In this document: positions 47,917-56,508 of the stretch, in pieces
How the letters are laid out: each line of letters opens with the position of its first letter
Position numbering within the stretch: the stretch's first letter is position 1
NCBI GenBank assembly: GCA_023461275.1
Contig: JAEYMI010000040.1
Coordinates: forward strand, 96,564-160,563
Source: Actinomycetes bacterium
GTDB taxonomy: Bacteria > Actinomycetota > Actinomycetes > Mycobacteriales > Mycobacteriaceae
Length of the DNA stretch: 64,000 nucleotides
Direction: 5' to 3'
The notes under the pieces: model-generated
Seen by the model: only the letters and a program-made list of their open reading frames with translations
Database searches by the model: none
What the model was told of the DNA's origin: nothing
Made by a program: the position numbers and the translations under genes

Positions 47917-49149
47917 TCAGACGTTGTCTCGTTGGGTGGTCGTCACGTCCTCCGGTGCCCGCCCGGAGACCACCGGGGCCGCCACCGCCGCGAACAGCAG
48001 TGCCACGATGGCGACACACAATCCGACCGTGAGCGAGGACCGCGAGCTGATGAACCCGACCACCGCCGGTCCCGCGAGCATCCCGAGGTATCCGCACCCG
48101 ACCACCGTTGAGATCGCACGGGCGCTCGCGGTGGTGCTCAGATTGCCTGCCGCGGTGAAGATCTGCGGGATGAGTCCGGCCAGGCCGACACCGAAGACCG
48201 TCCAGCCCAGGATCGCCCACCCCGGAGCGACCGCGGTCACCGCGATCACCATGCCGACCAGACCCAGGCTTGTGCCATAGCGAACCACCGCCACCGCGCC
48301 GACCCGGGCGACCACGCGGTCGGCACCGAAGCGGGCCACCGTCATCGCTGCGCTGAACGCACCGAAGGCGATCGCGCCGATGGCATCACCGACGCCGAAG
48401 GTCTCCACCACCTGCAGGGCACTCCAGTCATAGGCGGTGCCCTCGGCGAGCATCAGCGCGAACGCCACCGCTGCCAGCAGGATCAGGCGTCGACGGTCGA
48501 TCTGATGCCACCACCGCGATGCCGACTCGACGGTGCCGGCATCGCGTTCGGGTTCCGTCTCATCGCGCGCCAGCAGCACCGGTCCGGTGATCGCGACCAC
48601 CACCAGTCCCGTCACGCAGGCACCGGCGACGGTGACGATGATCTCGACGCCGAGCCAGAGCAGCAGCGCCACCACGCCGGACCCGACGAGTCCGCCGAGT
48701 GAGAAGAAGCCGTGAAAGGCCGACATGATCGGCCGACGGTAGGCGCGTTCGACGGCAACGGCTTGAGCGTTCATCGACACGTCGAGCGCACCGTTGGCGA
48801 AGCCGAATGCCGCCAGCCCGGCAGCGAGCACCGGAGCCGAATGTGCGGCTGCCGGGATCAGGACCGCCAGACAGAGCGCCACCCCGGCGATGATCGTCGT
48901 CGGCCGGGAACCCCACCGGTCGATTACCGGACCGCATACCTGCATGGCGACGAAGGCGGAGCCGCCCAGCAGCAGCAACAGTCCGCCGAGCTGGTCGTGG
49001 TTGATGCCCGTCTGGTCGCTGATGACCGGGATGTGGGCGACCCACATGGCGGCAAGGAAACCGTTGAGGCCGAAGACCGCGAACACCGCCAACCGTGCCG
49101 TGCGCAGCCGCCGGTGCGATGGCCCGGCGATCGGGCCCTGCTCGATCAC
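47917..49149 (-). CDS. MFS transporter (YbjJ-like)
   Basis: A 410-residue protein with about twelve membrane helices and a GTG start at 49149. The loop between helices 2 and 3 reads GPVIDRWGSRPTT, the major-facilitator signature. NGALDVSMNAQAV near helix 4 resembles the YbjJ/FucP-type branch. The substrate is unknown. It is the last gene of a minus-strand group (fadA4, DUF3817, MTH1187-like, MFS) with spacings of 1 bp, overlap and 10 bp, so it may export or import something linked to that group. Confidence 0.88.
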   Translation of the reverse strand: MIEQGPIAGPSHRRLRTARLAVFAVFGLNGFLAAMWVAHIPVISDQTGINHDQLGGLLLLLGGSAFVAMQVCGPVIDRWGSRPTTIIAGVALCLAVLIPAAAHSAPVLAAGLAAFGFANGALDVSMNAQAVAVERAYRRPIMSAFHGFFSLGGLVGSGVVALLLWLGVEIIVTVAGACVTGLVVVAITGPVLLARDETEPERDAGTVESASRWWHQIDRRRLILLAAVAFALMLAEGTAYDWSALQVVETFGVGDAIGAIAFGAFSAAMTVARFGADRVVARVGAVAVVRYGTSLGLVGMVIAVTAVAPGWAILGWTVFGVGLAGLIPQIFTAAGNLSTTASARAISTVVGCGYLGMLAGPAVVGFISSRSSLTVGLCVAIVALLFAAVAAPVVSGRAPEDVTTTQRDNV

Positions 49150-49159
49150 GCCGCCCCGG

Positions 49160-49465
49160 TCACGCCAGGTACTGCTCGACGCGCTCGACCTTGCCCGTCA
49201 TCTCATCGGTGTGACCGGGCCGGATGTCGGCTTTGAGCACCAGGCCCACCCGCGGTGCGTGCCGGGCGACGGCATCGGTTGCCTGCTTGACCACCGCCAT
49301 CACCTCGTCCCACTCCCCTTCGAGGTAGGTGAACATCGCGGTCGTCTGGTGCGGAAGACCGGACTCGCGGACCACCCGGACGGCCTCGGCCACCGCGGCG
49401 CTCATGCCGCCGTCGGCGTCGACGGCCTCACCGCCCGACGGCGACAGGCTGAAGGCGACAATCAT
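49160..49465 (-). CDS. MTH1187/YkoF-like thiamine-binding family protein
   Basis: A 101-residue ferredoxin-fold protein. ATG 49465 overlaps the previous gene's stop as ATGA. The family pattern is clear: MIVAFSLSPSG at the start, VRESGLPHQTTAMFTYLEGEWDEVM in the middle, and RVGLVLKADIRPG near the end. Relatives bind thiamine or related pyrimidines without catalytic activity. It is between a DUF3817 gene and an MFS transporter, which might point to a shared small ligand. Confidence 0.87.
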   Translation of the reverse strand: MIVAFSLSPSGGEAVDADGGMSAAVAEAVRVVRESGLPHQTTAMFTYLEGEWDEVMAVVKQATDAVARHAPRVGLVLKADIRPGHTDEMTGKVERVEQYLA

Positions 49466-49803
49466 TCCGACAGTGCCACATCGGCGGAAGGCCGCGAGAG
49501 TTCGGCGAGGTATCCGCTTCGTCGGGCCCACCACTCGAAGACCAGCGTGCCGAACGGCGGCAGACTTGACGCGAGCGCCAGCAGGGTCACAAACGGACTC
49601 CACTTCAGGGCGCGGGAGGTCAGCTGGGTGACGACGACGAAGACCAAGAACACGATGCCGTGCAGCATGCCCGGAACAGCGACGGCGTCGGGGTTGTCGG
49701 CGACCCGCTTGATGACCATCGCGACCAACAGGATGGCCCAGGTGATCGCTTCGGCGACGGCCACGAAACGGAAGCGTTTGGCAGGCGTGGACAGGTCGAA
49801 CAT
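49462..49803 (-). CDS. DUF3817 membrane protein, second copy
   Basis: A 113-residue protein with ATG at 49803, one base after the thiolase stop. Three hydrophobic segments and the family blocks RFRFVAVAEAITW, GMLHGIVFLVFVV and LPPFGTLVFEWW are present. It differs clearly from the other copy at 29515-29862, so the two are old paralogues and not a recent duplication. Its tight packing after fadA4 implies co-translation. Confidence 0.86.
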   Translation of the reverse strand: MFDLSTPAKRFRFVAVAEAITWAILLVAMVIKRVADNPDAVAVPGMLHGIVFLVFVVVTQLTSRALKWSPFVTLLALASSLPPFGTLVFEWWARRSGYLAELSRPSADVALSE

Positions 49804-49804
49804 G

Positions 49805-51058
49805 TCAGCCCTTCGGGACGCGGATGATGAGGGCGTCGCCCTGGCCGCCCGCGCCGCACAGCGCCGCGGCACCGATGCCACCGCCGCGACGTTTGAGTTC
49901 CAGCGCCAAGTGCAGGGTGATCCGCGCGCCCGAAGTGCCGATCGGATGGCCGATGGCGATCGCGCCGCCGTTGACGTTGACGATCTCCGGATCGATGCCC
50001 AGCGCCTTCGTCGAGGCCAGTCCGACCACCGCGAAGGCCTCGTTGAGCTCCACCAGATCCAGATCGGCCGGCGTGATCCCCTCACGCGCACACGCCTTCT
50101 CGATGGCGTTGGCCGGCTGCAGCTGCAGCGAGGAGTCCGGTCCGGCGACCACACCGTGGCGACCGATCTCGGCGAGCCACTCGAGGCCGAGCTCAACGGC
50201 CTTGGACTTGCGCATCACCACCACCGCGGCTGCACCGTCGGAGATCTGCGAGGAGTTGCCCGCGGTGATGGTGCCGTCCTTGCGGAACGCCGGTCGCAGA
50301 CCCGCGAGGCTGTCGGTGGAGGTGTCGGCGCGGACGCCCTCGTCCTCGGCGACTTCGATCGGGTCACCCTTGCGCTGCGGCACGCTCACGCCCACCACCT
50401 CGTCGGCGAAGAGCCCGTTCTTCCAGGCGGTTGCAGCCAGCCGGTGACTGCGGGCGGCGAACTCGTCCTGCTCGGCTCGAGTGAAGTGATCGGTGTCGTT
50501 GCCCTGCTCGGTGAGCGCGCCCATCGGCTGGTCGGTGAAGGCGTCGTAGAGACCGTCGAAGTAGGTGGAGTCGACGAGTTCGGTGTTGCCGTAACGGAAT
50601 CCGCCGCGGCTACCGGGCAGCAGATGCGGTGCCTGCGTCATCGACTCCTGACCGCCGGCGACCACGCAGTCGAACTCACCGGCACGGATCAGCTGATCGG
50701 CCATGGCGATGGCGTCGATGCCCGACAGGCACATCTTGTTGATCGTCAGGGTCGGGGTGTCCCAGTTGATTCCGCCCTTGATGGCGGCCTGGCGGGCCGG
50801 CATCTGACCCGCGCCCGCGGTGAGCACCTGGCCCATGATCACGTAGTCGACGAGGTCGGGCGAGACCCCGGACCGCTCCAGCGCACCCTTGATGGCCAGA
50901 CCGCCCAGATCGACACCACTGAAACCCTTGAGCGATCCGGACAGCTTGCCAAATGGCGTACGGGCACCACCGACGATGACCGTGATGTTCTCATCTGCGG
51001 ATTGGGACTCGCCGGATTGGGACTCGCCAGATTGGGACAGGGGCTCTGTGGTTGACAT
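49805..51058 (-). CDS. fadA4: Acetyl-CoA acetyltransferase (thiolase), FadA4-like
   Basis: A 417-residue thiolase with ATG at 51058 and GAGAGG upstream. The acyl-accepting Cys110 is in TINKMCLSGID, the catalytic His in NGGAIAIGHPIGTSGAR, and the second Cys401 in ALCGAGGQGD. It condenses or cleaves acetoacetyl-CoA; the length and C-terminus match Rv1323. The first 20 residues include a (SQSGE) repeat encoded by a 15-bp tandem repeat, an unusual addition outside the fold. It diverges from the methylmalonyl-CoA epimerase gene across 87 bp. Confidence 0.95.
   Translation of the reverse strand: MSTTEPLSQSGESQSGESQSADENITVIVGGARTPFGKLSGSLKGFSGVDLGGLAIKGALERSGVSPDLVDYVIMGQVLTAGAGQMPARQAAIKGGINWDTPTLTINKMCLSGIDAIAMADQLIRAGEFDCVVAGGQESMTQAPHLLPGSRGGFRYGNTELVDSTYFDGLYDAFTDQPMGALTEQGNDTDHFTRAEQDEFAARSHRLAATAWKNGLFADEVVGVSVPQRKGDPIEVAEDEGVRADTSTDSLAGLRPAFRKDGTITAGNSSQISDGAAAVVVMRKSKAVELGLEWLAEIGRHGVVAGPDSSLQLQPANAIEKACAREGITPADLDLVELNEAFAVVGLASTKALGIDPEIVNVNGGAIAIGHPIGTSGARITLHLALELKRRGGGIGAAALCGAGGQGDALIIRVPKG
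50999..51038 (-). repeat. 15-bp tandem repeat in the fadA4 5' end
   Basis: Two exact copies of GGATTGGGACTCGCC (50999-51013 and 51014-51028) and a partial third (51029-51038). On the coding strand each encodes Gly-Glu-Ser-Gln-Ser, so copy number can change without shifting the frame. Confidence 0.9.
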
Positions 51059-51145
51059 TGGCTTCGCGCCACCTCTCGGGACTCTTGCAGCGGGCGACCG
51101 AGCGCCCGCTCTGTACGCTTCGTCGACCAACGCTACCGTGAGAGC

Positions 51146-51652
51146 ATGAACTCTTCCGAGGCGACCTCGACGACGACGAATCCTGCCGCACCGGCCACCG
51201 CACTGATCTCTGATCTGGTGCTCGCCATCGATCACGTCGGGATCGCCGTGCCCGATCTCGACGCCGCCAAGCAGTGGTACAGCGATCATCTGGGTCTGGT
51301 GACGCTGCATGAGGAAAGCAACGACGAACAGGGTGTCCGCGAGGCCATGATCGGCCCGCGCGGCGCCTCTGAAACCGGCGGGGCGGTCATCCAGTTGCTG
51401 GCTCCGCTCAGTGAGACCTCCACCATTGCGAAGTTTCTCGATCGCAACGGTCCGGGCCTGCAACAGCTCGCGATCCGGGTCTCCGACGTGGACGCCGTGG
51501 CCGAGCGATTGACCGCTGCGGGCATCCGTTTGCTCTACCCATCTGCGCGGCGAGGGACAGCGGATTCGCGAATAAACTTCGTTCACCCCAAAGACGCCGG
51601 TGGCGTGCTCCTGGAACTGGTCGAACCTGCCGCCGATGGTGCAGGTCACTGA
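51146..51652 (+). CDS. mce: Methylmalonyl-CoA epimerase
   Basis: A 168-residue VOC-fold enzyme with ATG at 51146. A disordered Thr/Ala-rich N-terminus precedes two beta-alpha-beta units. The metal ligands are visible as His in AIDHVGIAV, a central Gln/His region (GLQQLAIRV), and Glu in LLELVEP; SRINFVHPKDAGGVLLEL is the standard C-terminal block. It interconverts R and S methylmalonyl-CoA in propionate handling. Equivalent to Rv1322A beside fadA4. Confidence 0.93.
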   Translation: MNSSEATSTTTNPAAPATALISDLVLAIDHVGIAVPDLDAAKQWYSDHLGLVTLHEESNDEQGVREAMIGPRGASETGGAVIQLLAPLSETSTIAKFLDRNGPGLQQLAIRVSDVDAVAERLTAAGIRLLYPSARRGTADSRINFVHPKDAGGVLLELVEPAADGAGH

Positions 51653-51679
51653 CGATTCTGAGTTCGCCGATTCTGAGTT
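51653..51679 (+). repeat. 12-bp direct repeat after mce
   Basis: CGATTCTGAGTT occurs at 51653-51664 and again at 51668-51679, a 15-bp period. It lies in the 39-bp spacer between mce and the coiled-coil gene. Confidence 0.85.
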
Positions 51680-51691
51680 AGACTCTGCCGC

Positions 51692-52756
51692 ATGTCAGCT
51701 CCGGGCCCGCGGCCACTCCCGTTCGCCATCGTCATGCGCGGTTACGACCGCGACCAAGTCGCCGAGCGACTTCAGCTCATGGATGCAGAGTTGCGAGTGC
51801 TCGCCGCCGATCGCGATGCGGCGACCGCCAACGCCCGTGAGATCGCCGCGCACCTCGACGAATCCCGCGACGAGATCTCCGAACTCCGGTCGGAGATCGA
51901 TCGGTTGTCGGTGCCGCCGACCACCGTGCAGGGCATGAGCGAGCGGCTTGGACGCATGCTGCAACTGGCTTCCGACGAGGCCTCCGAGATCCGTGCCGAA
52001 GCCGCCGCCGAGGCAGCCGAAACCGTCTCGGTGGCCCGGCAGGAGGCCGAGCAACTCAAGGCCGAGGCCGAGACCGAGGCACAGCGGGTTCGCAAGGAAG
52101 CACGCGAGGCCGCGGCGAAGACCATCTCCGACGCTCAGCGCCAGGAGCGCGAAGCCCAGCAGCGCGCCGACGCACTCACCGAGGAGTCCAAGCGCGAGGC
52201 CGAGGAAGCCGCCACCCTGATCGCCGAGCGCAAGGCGGCGATGGAGGCCGAGCACAACGAGACGATGACCGCCGCCCGCGAGGAGGCCCGTCGCATCGTG
52301 ACCAAGGCCAAGGGCGAGGCGGCCGAACTCGAACTCCAGAGCACGCGCGCACGTCAGTCCGAACGCGAGCGGCATGACGCGGAGATCGCCGAGCAGCGCG
52401 ATCGCGCACGCCACGAGACGTCGCGTCTCAAGGACACCGCGCACCAGATCGCGGTCGAACGGTTGTCCCGCTCGCGCGATCTCGCCGCCAAGGCCGACGT
52501 CGCCCGCAAGCAACTCGTCGAGCAGCTCAACGCGGTTCGGGAGCAGTTGTCGACACTGCCCGAGCAGCTGGTGCTCGCCAATGAACCCGACCTGACCAGC
52601 CTGTCGGATTACGACGACATCGAGTTGCTGAACAAGCAGCTCTCCACCCAGTCGCAGATCAAGCGGTCGTCCAAGCCCGCGGTCTCCTCCCGGGACGCCA
52701 AGGACTCCGGCGAATCGGCCGAGACCACCAAGGACGTCGCACAGCCCACATCCTGA
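51692..52756 (+). CDS. DivIVA/Wag31-like coiled-coil protein
   Basis: A 354-residue protein from ATG 51692. The N-terminus FAIVMRGYDRDQVAERLQLMD matches the DivIVA lipid-binding opening (Phe, then RGYDxxQV). About residues 25-300 are a nearly uninterrupted, Ala/Glu/Arg-rich heptad coiled coil, followed by a Ser/Thr/Lys-rich tail. It is larger than Wag31 and lacks its middle linker, so it is probably a second, accessory polar or scaffold protein. It could also be a general coiled-coil filament. Followed by a strong terminator. Confidence 0.8.
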   Translation: MSAPGPRPLPFAIVMRGYDRDQVAERLQLMDAELRVLAADRDAATANAREIAAHLDESRDEISELRSEIDRLSVPPTTVQGMSERLGRMLQLASDEASEIRAEAAAEAAETVSVARQEAEQLKAEAETEAQRVRKEAREAAAKTISDAQRQEREAQQRADALTEESKREAEEAATLIAERKAAMEAEHNETMTAAREEARRIVTKAKGEAAELELQSTRARQSERERHDAEIAEQRDRARHETSRLKDTAHQIAVERLSRSRDLAAKADVARKQLVEQLNAVREQLSTLPEQLVLANEPDLTSLSDYDDIELLNKQLSTQSQIKRSSKPAVSSRDAKDSGESAETTKDVAQPTS

Positions 52757-52778
52757 GCAACGCACGGCCATGACCGAG

Positions 52779-52810
52779 GGGCGTCGGATCCGATTATCGG
52801 ACCGACGCCC
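52779..52810 (+). terminator. Hairpin downstream of the coiled-coil gene
   Basis: A 9-bp stem GGGCGTCGG (52779-52787) with CCGACGCCC (52802-52810), continued by an inner 5-bp stem TCCGA/TCGGA around TTA after one bulged A. It separates the coiled-coil gene from the tetR promoter. Confidence 0.8.
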
Positions 52811-52819
52811 TTCGCATAT

Positions 52820-52853
52820 GTGCACTCACCTGCAAACTTGCATTCGACTGCAC
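52820..52853. promoter_or_regulatory. Nested palindromic operator upstream of tetR-mmpL
   Basis: Inner arms TGCAA (52831-52835) and TTGCA (52838-52842) and outer arms GTGCA (52820-52824) and TGCAC (52849-52853) share one centre at 52836.5. The 34-bp element ends 18 bp before the tetR GTG, where a repressor would block transcription. Autoregulation by the TetR protein is the simplest reading. Confidence 0.65.
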
Positions 52854-52871
52854 TTTCCGTAGCGTGGAGCC

Positions 52872-53492
52872 GTGCACCCGTGCGGCTTACGTGAGACCAA
52901 GAAGGCGGCGACCCGTCGCAGTCTGGCCCGAGCGGTCCTCCGGCTGGCATCCGTCGACGGCATCGAGCGGGTCACCATCGACGCCGTCGCCGCCGAGGCC
53001 GGCGTTTCGGTGAGAACGTTCCACAACTACTTCAGCGGCAAAGAGGATGCGCTGCTGTATTACGTCTCCTCACTTCTCGATTCGGTCGCCGACGCCATCG
53101 ACGCCCGTCCCGACGGGGAGAGCCTGTGGGACTCGATGCGCATCGCGATGACCGAGATCGCGTGCACATCCGAGACCGCCGAGCCCAGTGAGTTCGTCAC
53201 GATGTTCCGGCTGCTGGACACCGAGCCGACACTGGTCGCCCACAGCAACCGGATCGATCTGGTCGGTACGGCGACCGATCGGCTCGAGCGCAGCTTCCGA
53301 CGTCGCGGCGAAGACCCGACGAAGCTCTATCCGCACCTCGCGTGTGGTGCCGCGATCTCGGCGGTCCGCACCGCCCTGGATTTCTGGGCTCGACGCGACA
53401 CGACCATCGAGTTGCGCGAGGTGCTCGACGCCGCCTTCGCCCAGGCCGGTTCCGGCCTGGCGCAACCCCTTCGACAGACAGAGGAACTCTGA
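52872..53492 (+). CDS. TetR/AcrR family regulator
   Basis: A 206-residue protein from GTG 52872. The N-terminal helix-turn-helix is clear: RSLARAVLRLASVDGIERVTIDAVAAEAGVS followed by RTFHNYFSGKEDAL. The C-terminal ligand domain is variable and has a Cys-rich first half (ACTSETAEPSEFV). It starts 18 bp after a nested palindrome and ends one base before the mmpL start, so it most likely controls that transporter and itself. Confidence 0.93.
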   Translation: MHPCGLRETKKAATRRSLARAVLRLASVDGIERVTIDAVAAEAGVSVRTFHNYFSGKEDALLYYVSSLLDSVADAIDARPDGESLWDSMRIAMTEIACTSETAEPSEFVTMFRLLDTEPTLVAHSNRIDLVGTATDRLERSFRRRGEDPTKLYPHLACGAAISAVRTALDFWARRDTTIELREVLDAAFAQAGSGLAQPLRQTEEL

Positions 53493-53493
53493 C

Positions 53494-55863
53494 GTGGCCA
53501 CATTTCTGTACCGGGTCGGCCGGTGGACATATACCAACCGCCTCAAGACCATCGCCGCGTGGATCCTGGTGCTGATCGCGTTCGGTGTCGGCGCGAGCCT
53601 ACTTGCCAAGCCCACCACCGAGTCGCTGTCGATCCCCGGCATCCCGTCCGAACGCGCGCAGAACCTGATGGTCGAGCGGTTCCCCGACAAGCCGAAGTTC
53701 AGCGAGGACGTCTCGATCACCTACGTCGTCAAGGCCCCGCAGGGTGCGACGCTGACCGAGCCACGCTTCCAGGCCGCGATCGAGGAGATGGTGACCGGGC
53801 TCAACGGACTCGACGGCGTCAAGAATCCGGGGTCGATCCAAAACCCGTTCGTGCTGTACGGAACCCAGGAGAATCCGGGATCCGCACGCAAGGCCGTGAT
53901 CGGTTTCCAGGAAAAGACCTTCGGCGCGTCGCCGGAACGGGCCGTCGCCGACGCCCAGACCACCTCGCCGATCAACTCCGATGCGACCACCGCACAGTTG
54001 GGCGCATCCTTCGACGCCAAGGCCGCCGGTGATGTGACCGAGAAGGCCCACGAGCAGATGGATGCCGTCGCCGACACCGCGCGTGCCGCCGGGCTGACCG
54101 TGGAGATGAAAGGCACTGCGACACAAGGCTTCGAGCTCGGCATGACCTCGGAGCTGATCGGCATCATGGTCGGCGCGCTGATCCTGATCATCACCTTCGC
54201 GTCACTCGTCGCATGGGGTATGCCGATCCTGACCGCGATCGTCGGCGTCGCCATCGGCATGCTCGGCGTCTCGATCGGCACCGGTTTCTTCGACCTCAGC
54301 CAGGAGACCCCGATTCTCGCCACGATGATCGGCCTGGCGGTCGGCATCGACTACGCACTGTTCATCGTGTCGCGATTCCGCCACGAGATGCACCAGAGCG
54401 CCGGCCGCGCCGACGCCGCCGGACGCGCCGTCGGGACGGCCGGTTCCGCGGTGGTGTTCGCCGGAACCACGGTCATCATCGCGCTGGCCGCGTTGGCCAT
54501 CGTGAACATCCCGTTCCTCACCGCCATGGGTATCGCGGCTGCCGGGACCGTCCTGGTCGCGGTGCTCGTGGCACTGACCCTGTTGCCGGCCATCCTCGGC
54601 CTGTTCGGCACCAAAGCCTTTGCCGGGCAACTGTCTTTCCTCAACGCGCCCGATGTCACCGCGCATGACCCGGCCCGGGTACACAACGGTCAGCGATGGG
54701 TACGACGCATCGTCGACCACCCGCGCGTCGTGACCGCCGGGATCGTCGCCGTTCTCATCGCACTGGCCATCCCGATGGTCGGCCTGAAACTGGCACTCCC
54801 CAACGACGGCACCGCTGATCCATCCACAACCCAGCGTCAGGCCTACGATCTCGTCGCCGAGGGCTATGGGCCGGGCTACAACGGCCCCCTCGTGGTGGTC
54901 GCCGACGGCCGTGCCATCGGCAATGACACCGAACGCATCGCAGCGTTCAATTCGCTTGTCTCCGATATCCGTTCGCTCGACGGGGTCTCGACGGCGCTGA
55001 TCGGTGCGGACGGTCTGAACAAGGCCGCCGACACCGCGGTGATCAGCATCATCCCCGCCGATGCGCCCGACAGCGAAGCAACTCATCAGCTCGTCGAGAA
55101 GCTCCGCGACCTCGAGCCGTCGATCACCCGGACCACCGGCATCACCTACGGGGTGACCGGGCAGACCGCCATCGAACTCGACATCTCCGATCGCTTGTCG
55201 AGCTCACTGCTCCCCTATGTGCTGGTCGTCGTCGGCCTGGCGTTCCTGCTGCTGGTGGTGGTCTTCCGGTCGATCCTGGTGCCGCTGACCGCCGCGCTGG
55301 GCTTCCTGCTGAGCGTCGCGGCGACCTTCGGCGTCACCGTGGCGCTGTTCACCGACGGCGTCGGCGGGATCGTCAGCAACGCCCAGCCGTTGGTCAGCTT
55401 CCTGCCGATCATGTTGGTGGGCATCGTCTTCGGTCTCGCCATGGACTACCAGGTGTTCCTGGTGACCCGGATGCGCGAGGCCTACGTGCACGGCGCGAGC
55501 GCAGTCGACGCGGTGGTGTCGGGGTATCGGCACGGCGCCCGCGTGGTGGCGGCCGCCGCGGCCATCATGATCTCGGTGTTCGCCGCGTTCATGCTGCAGG
55601 ACCTGGTCTTCATCAAGGTGATGGGCTTCGCGCTGGCGGCCGCGGTCTTCTTCGATGCCTTCGTGGTGCGGATGACCCTGATGCCCGCGGTCCTCGCGCT
55701 GCTGGGTGATCGCGCGTGGTGGCTACCGGCCTGGCTCGACCGCATTCTGCCCAAGCTCGACATCGAGGGTGAGGCCCTGTCGAACGGCGAACCCGACGGC
55801 GACTCCGATGCCGATCAGAACAGCCGGAACTCGGTGCTCTCGGCTCCCCGCAACGCGTCGTAA
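53494..55863 (+). CDS. MmpL/YdfJ-type RND transporter
   Basis: A 789-residue, twelve-helix RND protein from GTG 53494 with GAGGA 8 nt upstream; the start lies one base after the tetR stop. Two repeats each hold one membrane helix, a periplasmic domain and five helices. The proton-relay Asp-Tyr pairs are Asp286/Tyr287 (VGIDYALF) and Asp651/Tyr652 (GLAMDYQVFL), as in MmpL3. Both periplasmic loops are shorter than in large MmpLs. The hydrophilic Asp/Ser-rich C-terminus overlaps nucS by 49 bp on the other strand. Substrate may be a lipid or a drug. Confidence 0.92.
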   Translation: MATFLYRVGRWTYTNRLKTIAAWILVLIAFGVGASLLAKPTTESLSIPGIPSERAQNLMVERFPDKPKFSEDVSITYVVKAPQGATLTEPRFQAAIEEMVTGLNGLDGVKNPGSIQNPFVLYGTQENPGSARKAVIGFQEKTFGASPERAVADAQTTSPINSDATTAQLGASFDAKAAGDVTEKAHEQMDAVADTARAAGLTVEMKGTATQGFELGMTSELIGIMVGALILIITFASLVAWGMPILTAIVGVAIGMLGVSIGTGFFDLSQETPILATMIGLAVGIDYALFIVSRFRHEMHQSAGRADAAGRAVGTAGSAVVFAGTTVIIALAALAIVNIPFLTAMGIAAAGTVLVAVLVALTLLPAILGLFGTKAFAGQLSFLNAPDVTAHDPARVHNGQRWVRRIVDHPRVVTAGIVAVLIALAIPMVGLKLALPNDGTADPSTTQRQAYDLVAEGYGPGYNGPLVVVADGRAIGNDTERIAAFNSLVSDIRSLDGVSTALIGADGLNKAADTAVISIIPADAPDSEATHQLVEKLRDLEPSITRTTGITYGVTGQTAIELDISDRLSSSLLPYVLVVVGLAFLLLVVVFRSILVPLTAALGFLLSVAATFGVTVALFTDGVGGIVSNAQPLVSFLPIMLVGIVFGLAMDYQVFLVTRMREAYVHGASAVDAVVSGYRHGARVVAAAAAIMISVFAAFMLQDLVFIKVMGFALAAAVFFDAFVVRMTLMPAVLALLGDRAWWLPAWLDRILPKLDIEGEALSNGEPDGDSDADQNSRNSVLSAPRNAS

Positions 55864-56498
55864 TCCAGTACGACGCACCGGATCCCCCGGTCCTCGGCGA
55901 GGGTTCGCGCCTGCGGTTTGATCTGCTGGGCGGCGAACACTCCCGAAACCGGGGCGATCGTGGTGTCGCGGTTGAGCAGTTCGAGGTAGCGCGTCAGCTG
56001 CTCGACGCCGTCGATCTCGCCGCGTCGTTTGATCTCGACGGCCACCGTGGCGCCGTCGGCGTCACGACACAGGAGGTCCACCGGCCCGATCGCCGTCATG
56101 TACTCGCGGCGGATCAGGCTGTGACCGGGTCCGAGCGTCTCCACATGTTCGGCGAGCAGCTCTTGCAGGTGCGCCTCGACGCCGTCCTTCACCAGGCCCG
56201 GATCGACGCCGAGCTCATGGCTCGAATCATGCTCGACGGAGAAGATCGAGATGCGGAGTTCTTCGCCGGCCTTGTTGGTCACCACCCAGTACTGGGTGGC
56301 CTCACTACCCTCGGGCGGGTCGGTCTCGGTGAGCCAGCATGGCGGGCTCATCCAGTTCAGTGGCTTATAGGCACGGTCGTCGGCGTGCACACTCACCGAT
56401 CCGTCGGCTTTGACCAACAGCAGCCGTCGGGCCATCGGCAGATGAGCGGTCAAACGGCCCACATAGTCAACCTGGCACTCCGCGATCACCAAACGCAC
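55815..56498 (-). CDS. nucS: Mismatch-specific endonuclease NucS (EndoMS)
   Basis: A 227-residue enzyme with a GTG start at 56498 (MRLVIAECQVDYVGRL). The N-terminal domain binds DNA; the C-terminal PD-(D/E)xK nuclease has Asp141 (GPVDLL), Glu155 and Lys157 (VAVEIKRRG). The chain ends EFRLF, a sliding-clamp-binding tail. In actinobacteria without MutS/MutL it cuts both strands at mismatches. The region coding its C-terminus, clamp motif included, also codes the MmpL tail in antisense. Confidence 0.96.
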   Translation of the reverse strand: MRLVIAECQVDYVGRLTAHLPMARRLLLVKADGSVSVHADDRAYKPLNWMSPPCWLTETDPPEGSEATQYWVVTNKAGEELRISIFSVEHDSSHELGVDPGLVKDGVEAHLQELLAEHVETLGPGHSLIRREYMTAIGPVDLLCRDADGATVAVEIKRRGEIDGVEQLTRYLELLNRDTTIAPVSGVFAAQQIKPQARTLAEDRGIRCVVLDYDALRGAESTEFRLF

Positions 56499-56508
56499 GG
56501 GGTCGAGC

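Noticed and set aside
51059..51649. N-terminal extension of the thiolase frame
   Set aside because: It covers the mce gene in antisense; MSTTEPL at 51058 with GAGAGG upstream is the start.
53188..53493. Upstream extension of the mmpL frame
   Set aside because: It overlaps tetR and reads as a shifted shadow; GTG 53494 has a good ribosome-binding site.
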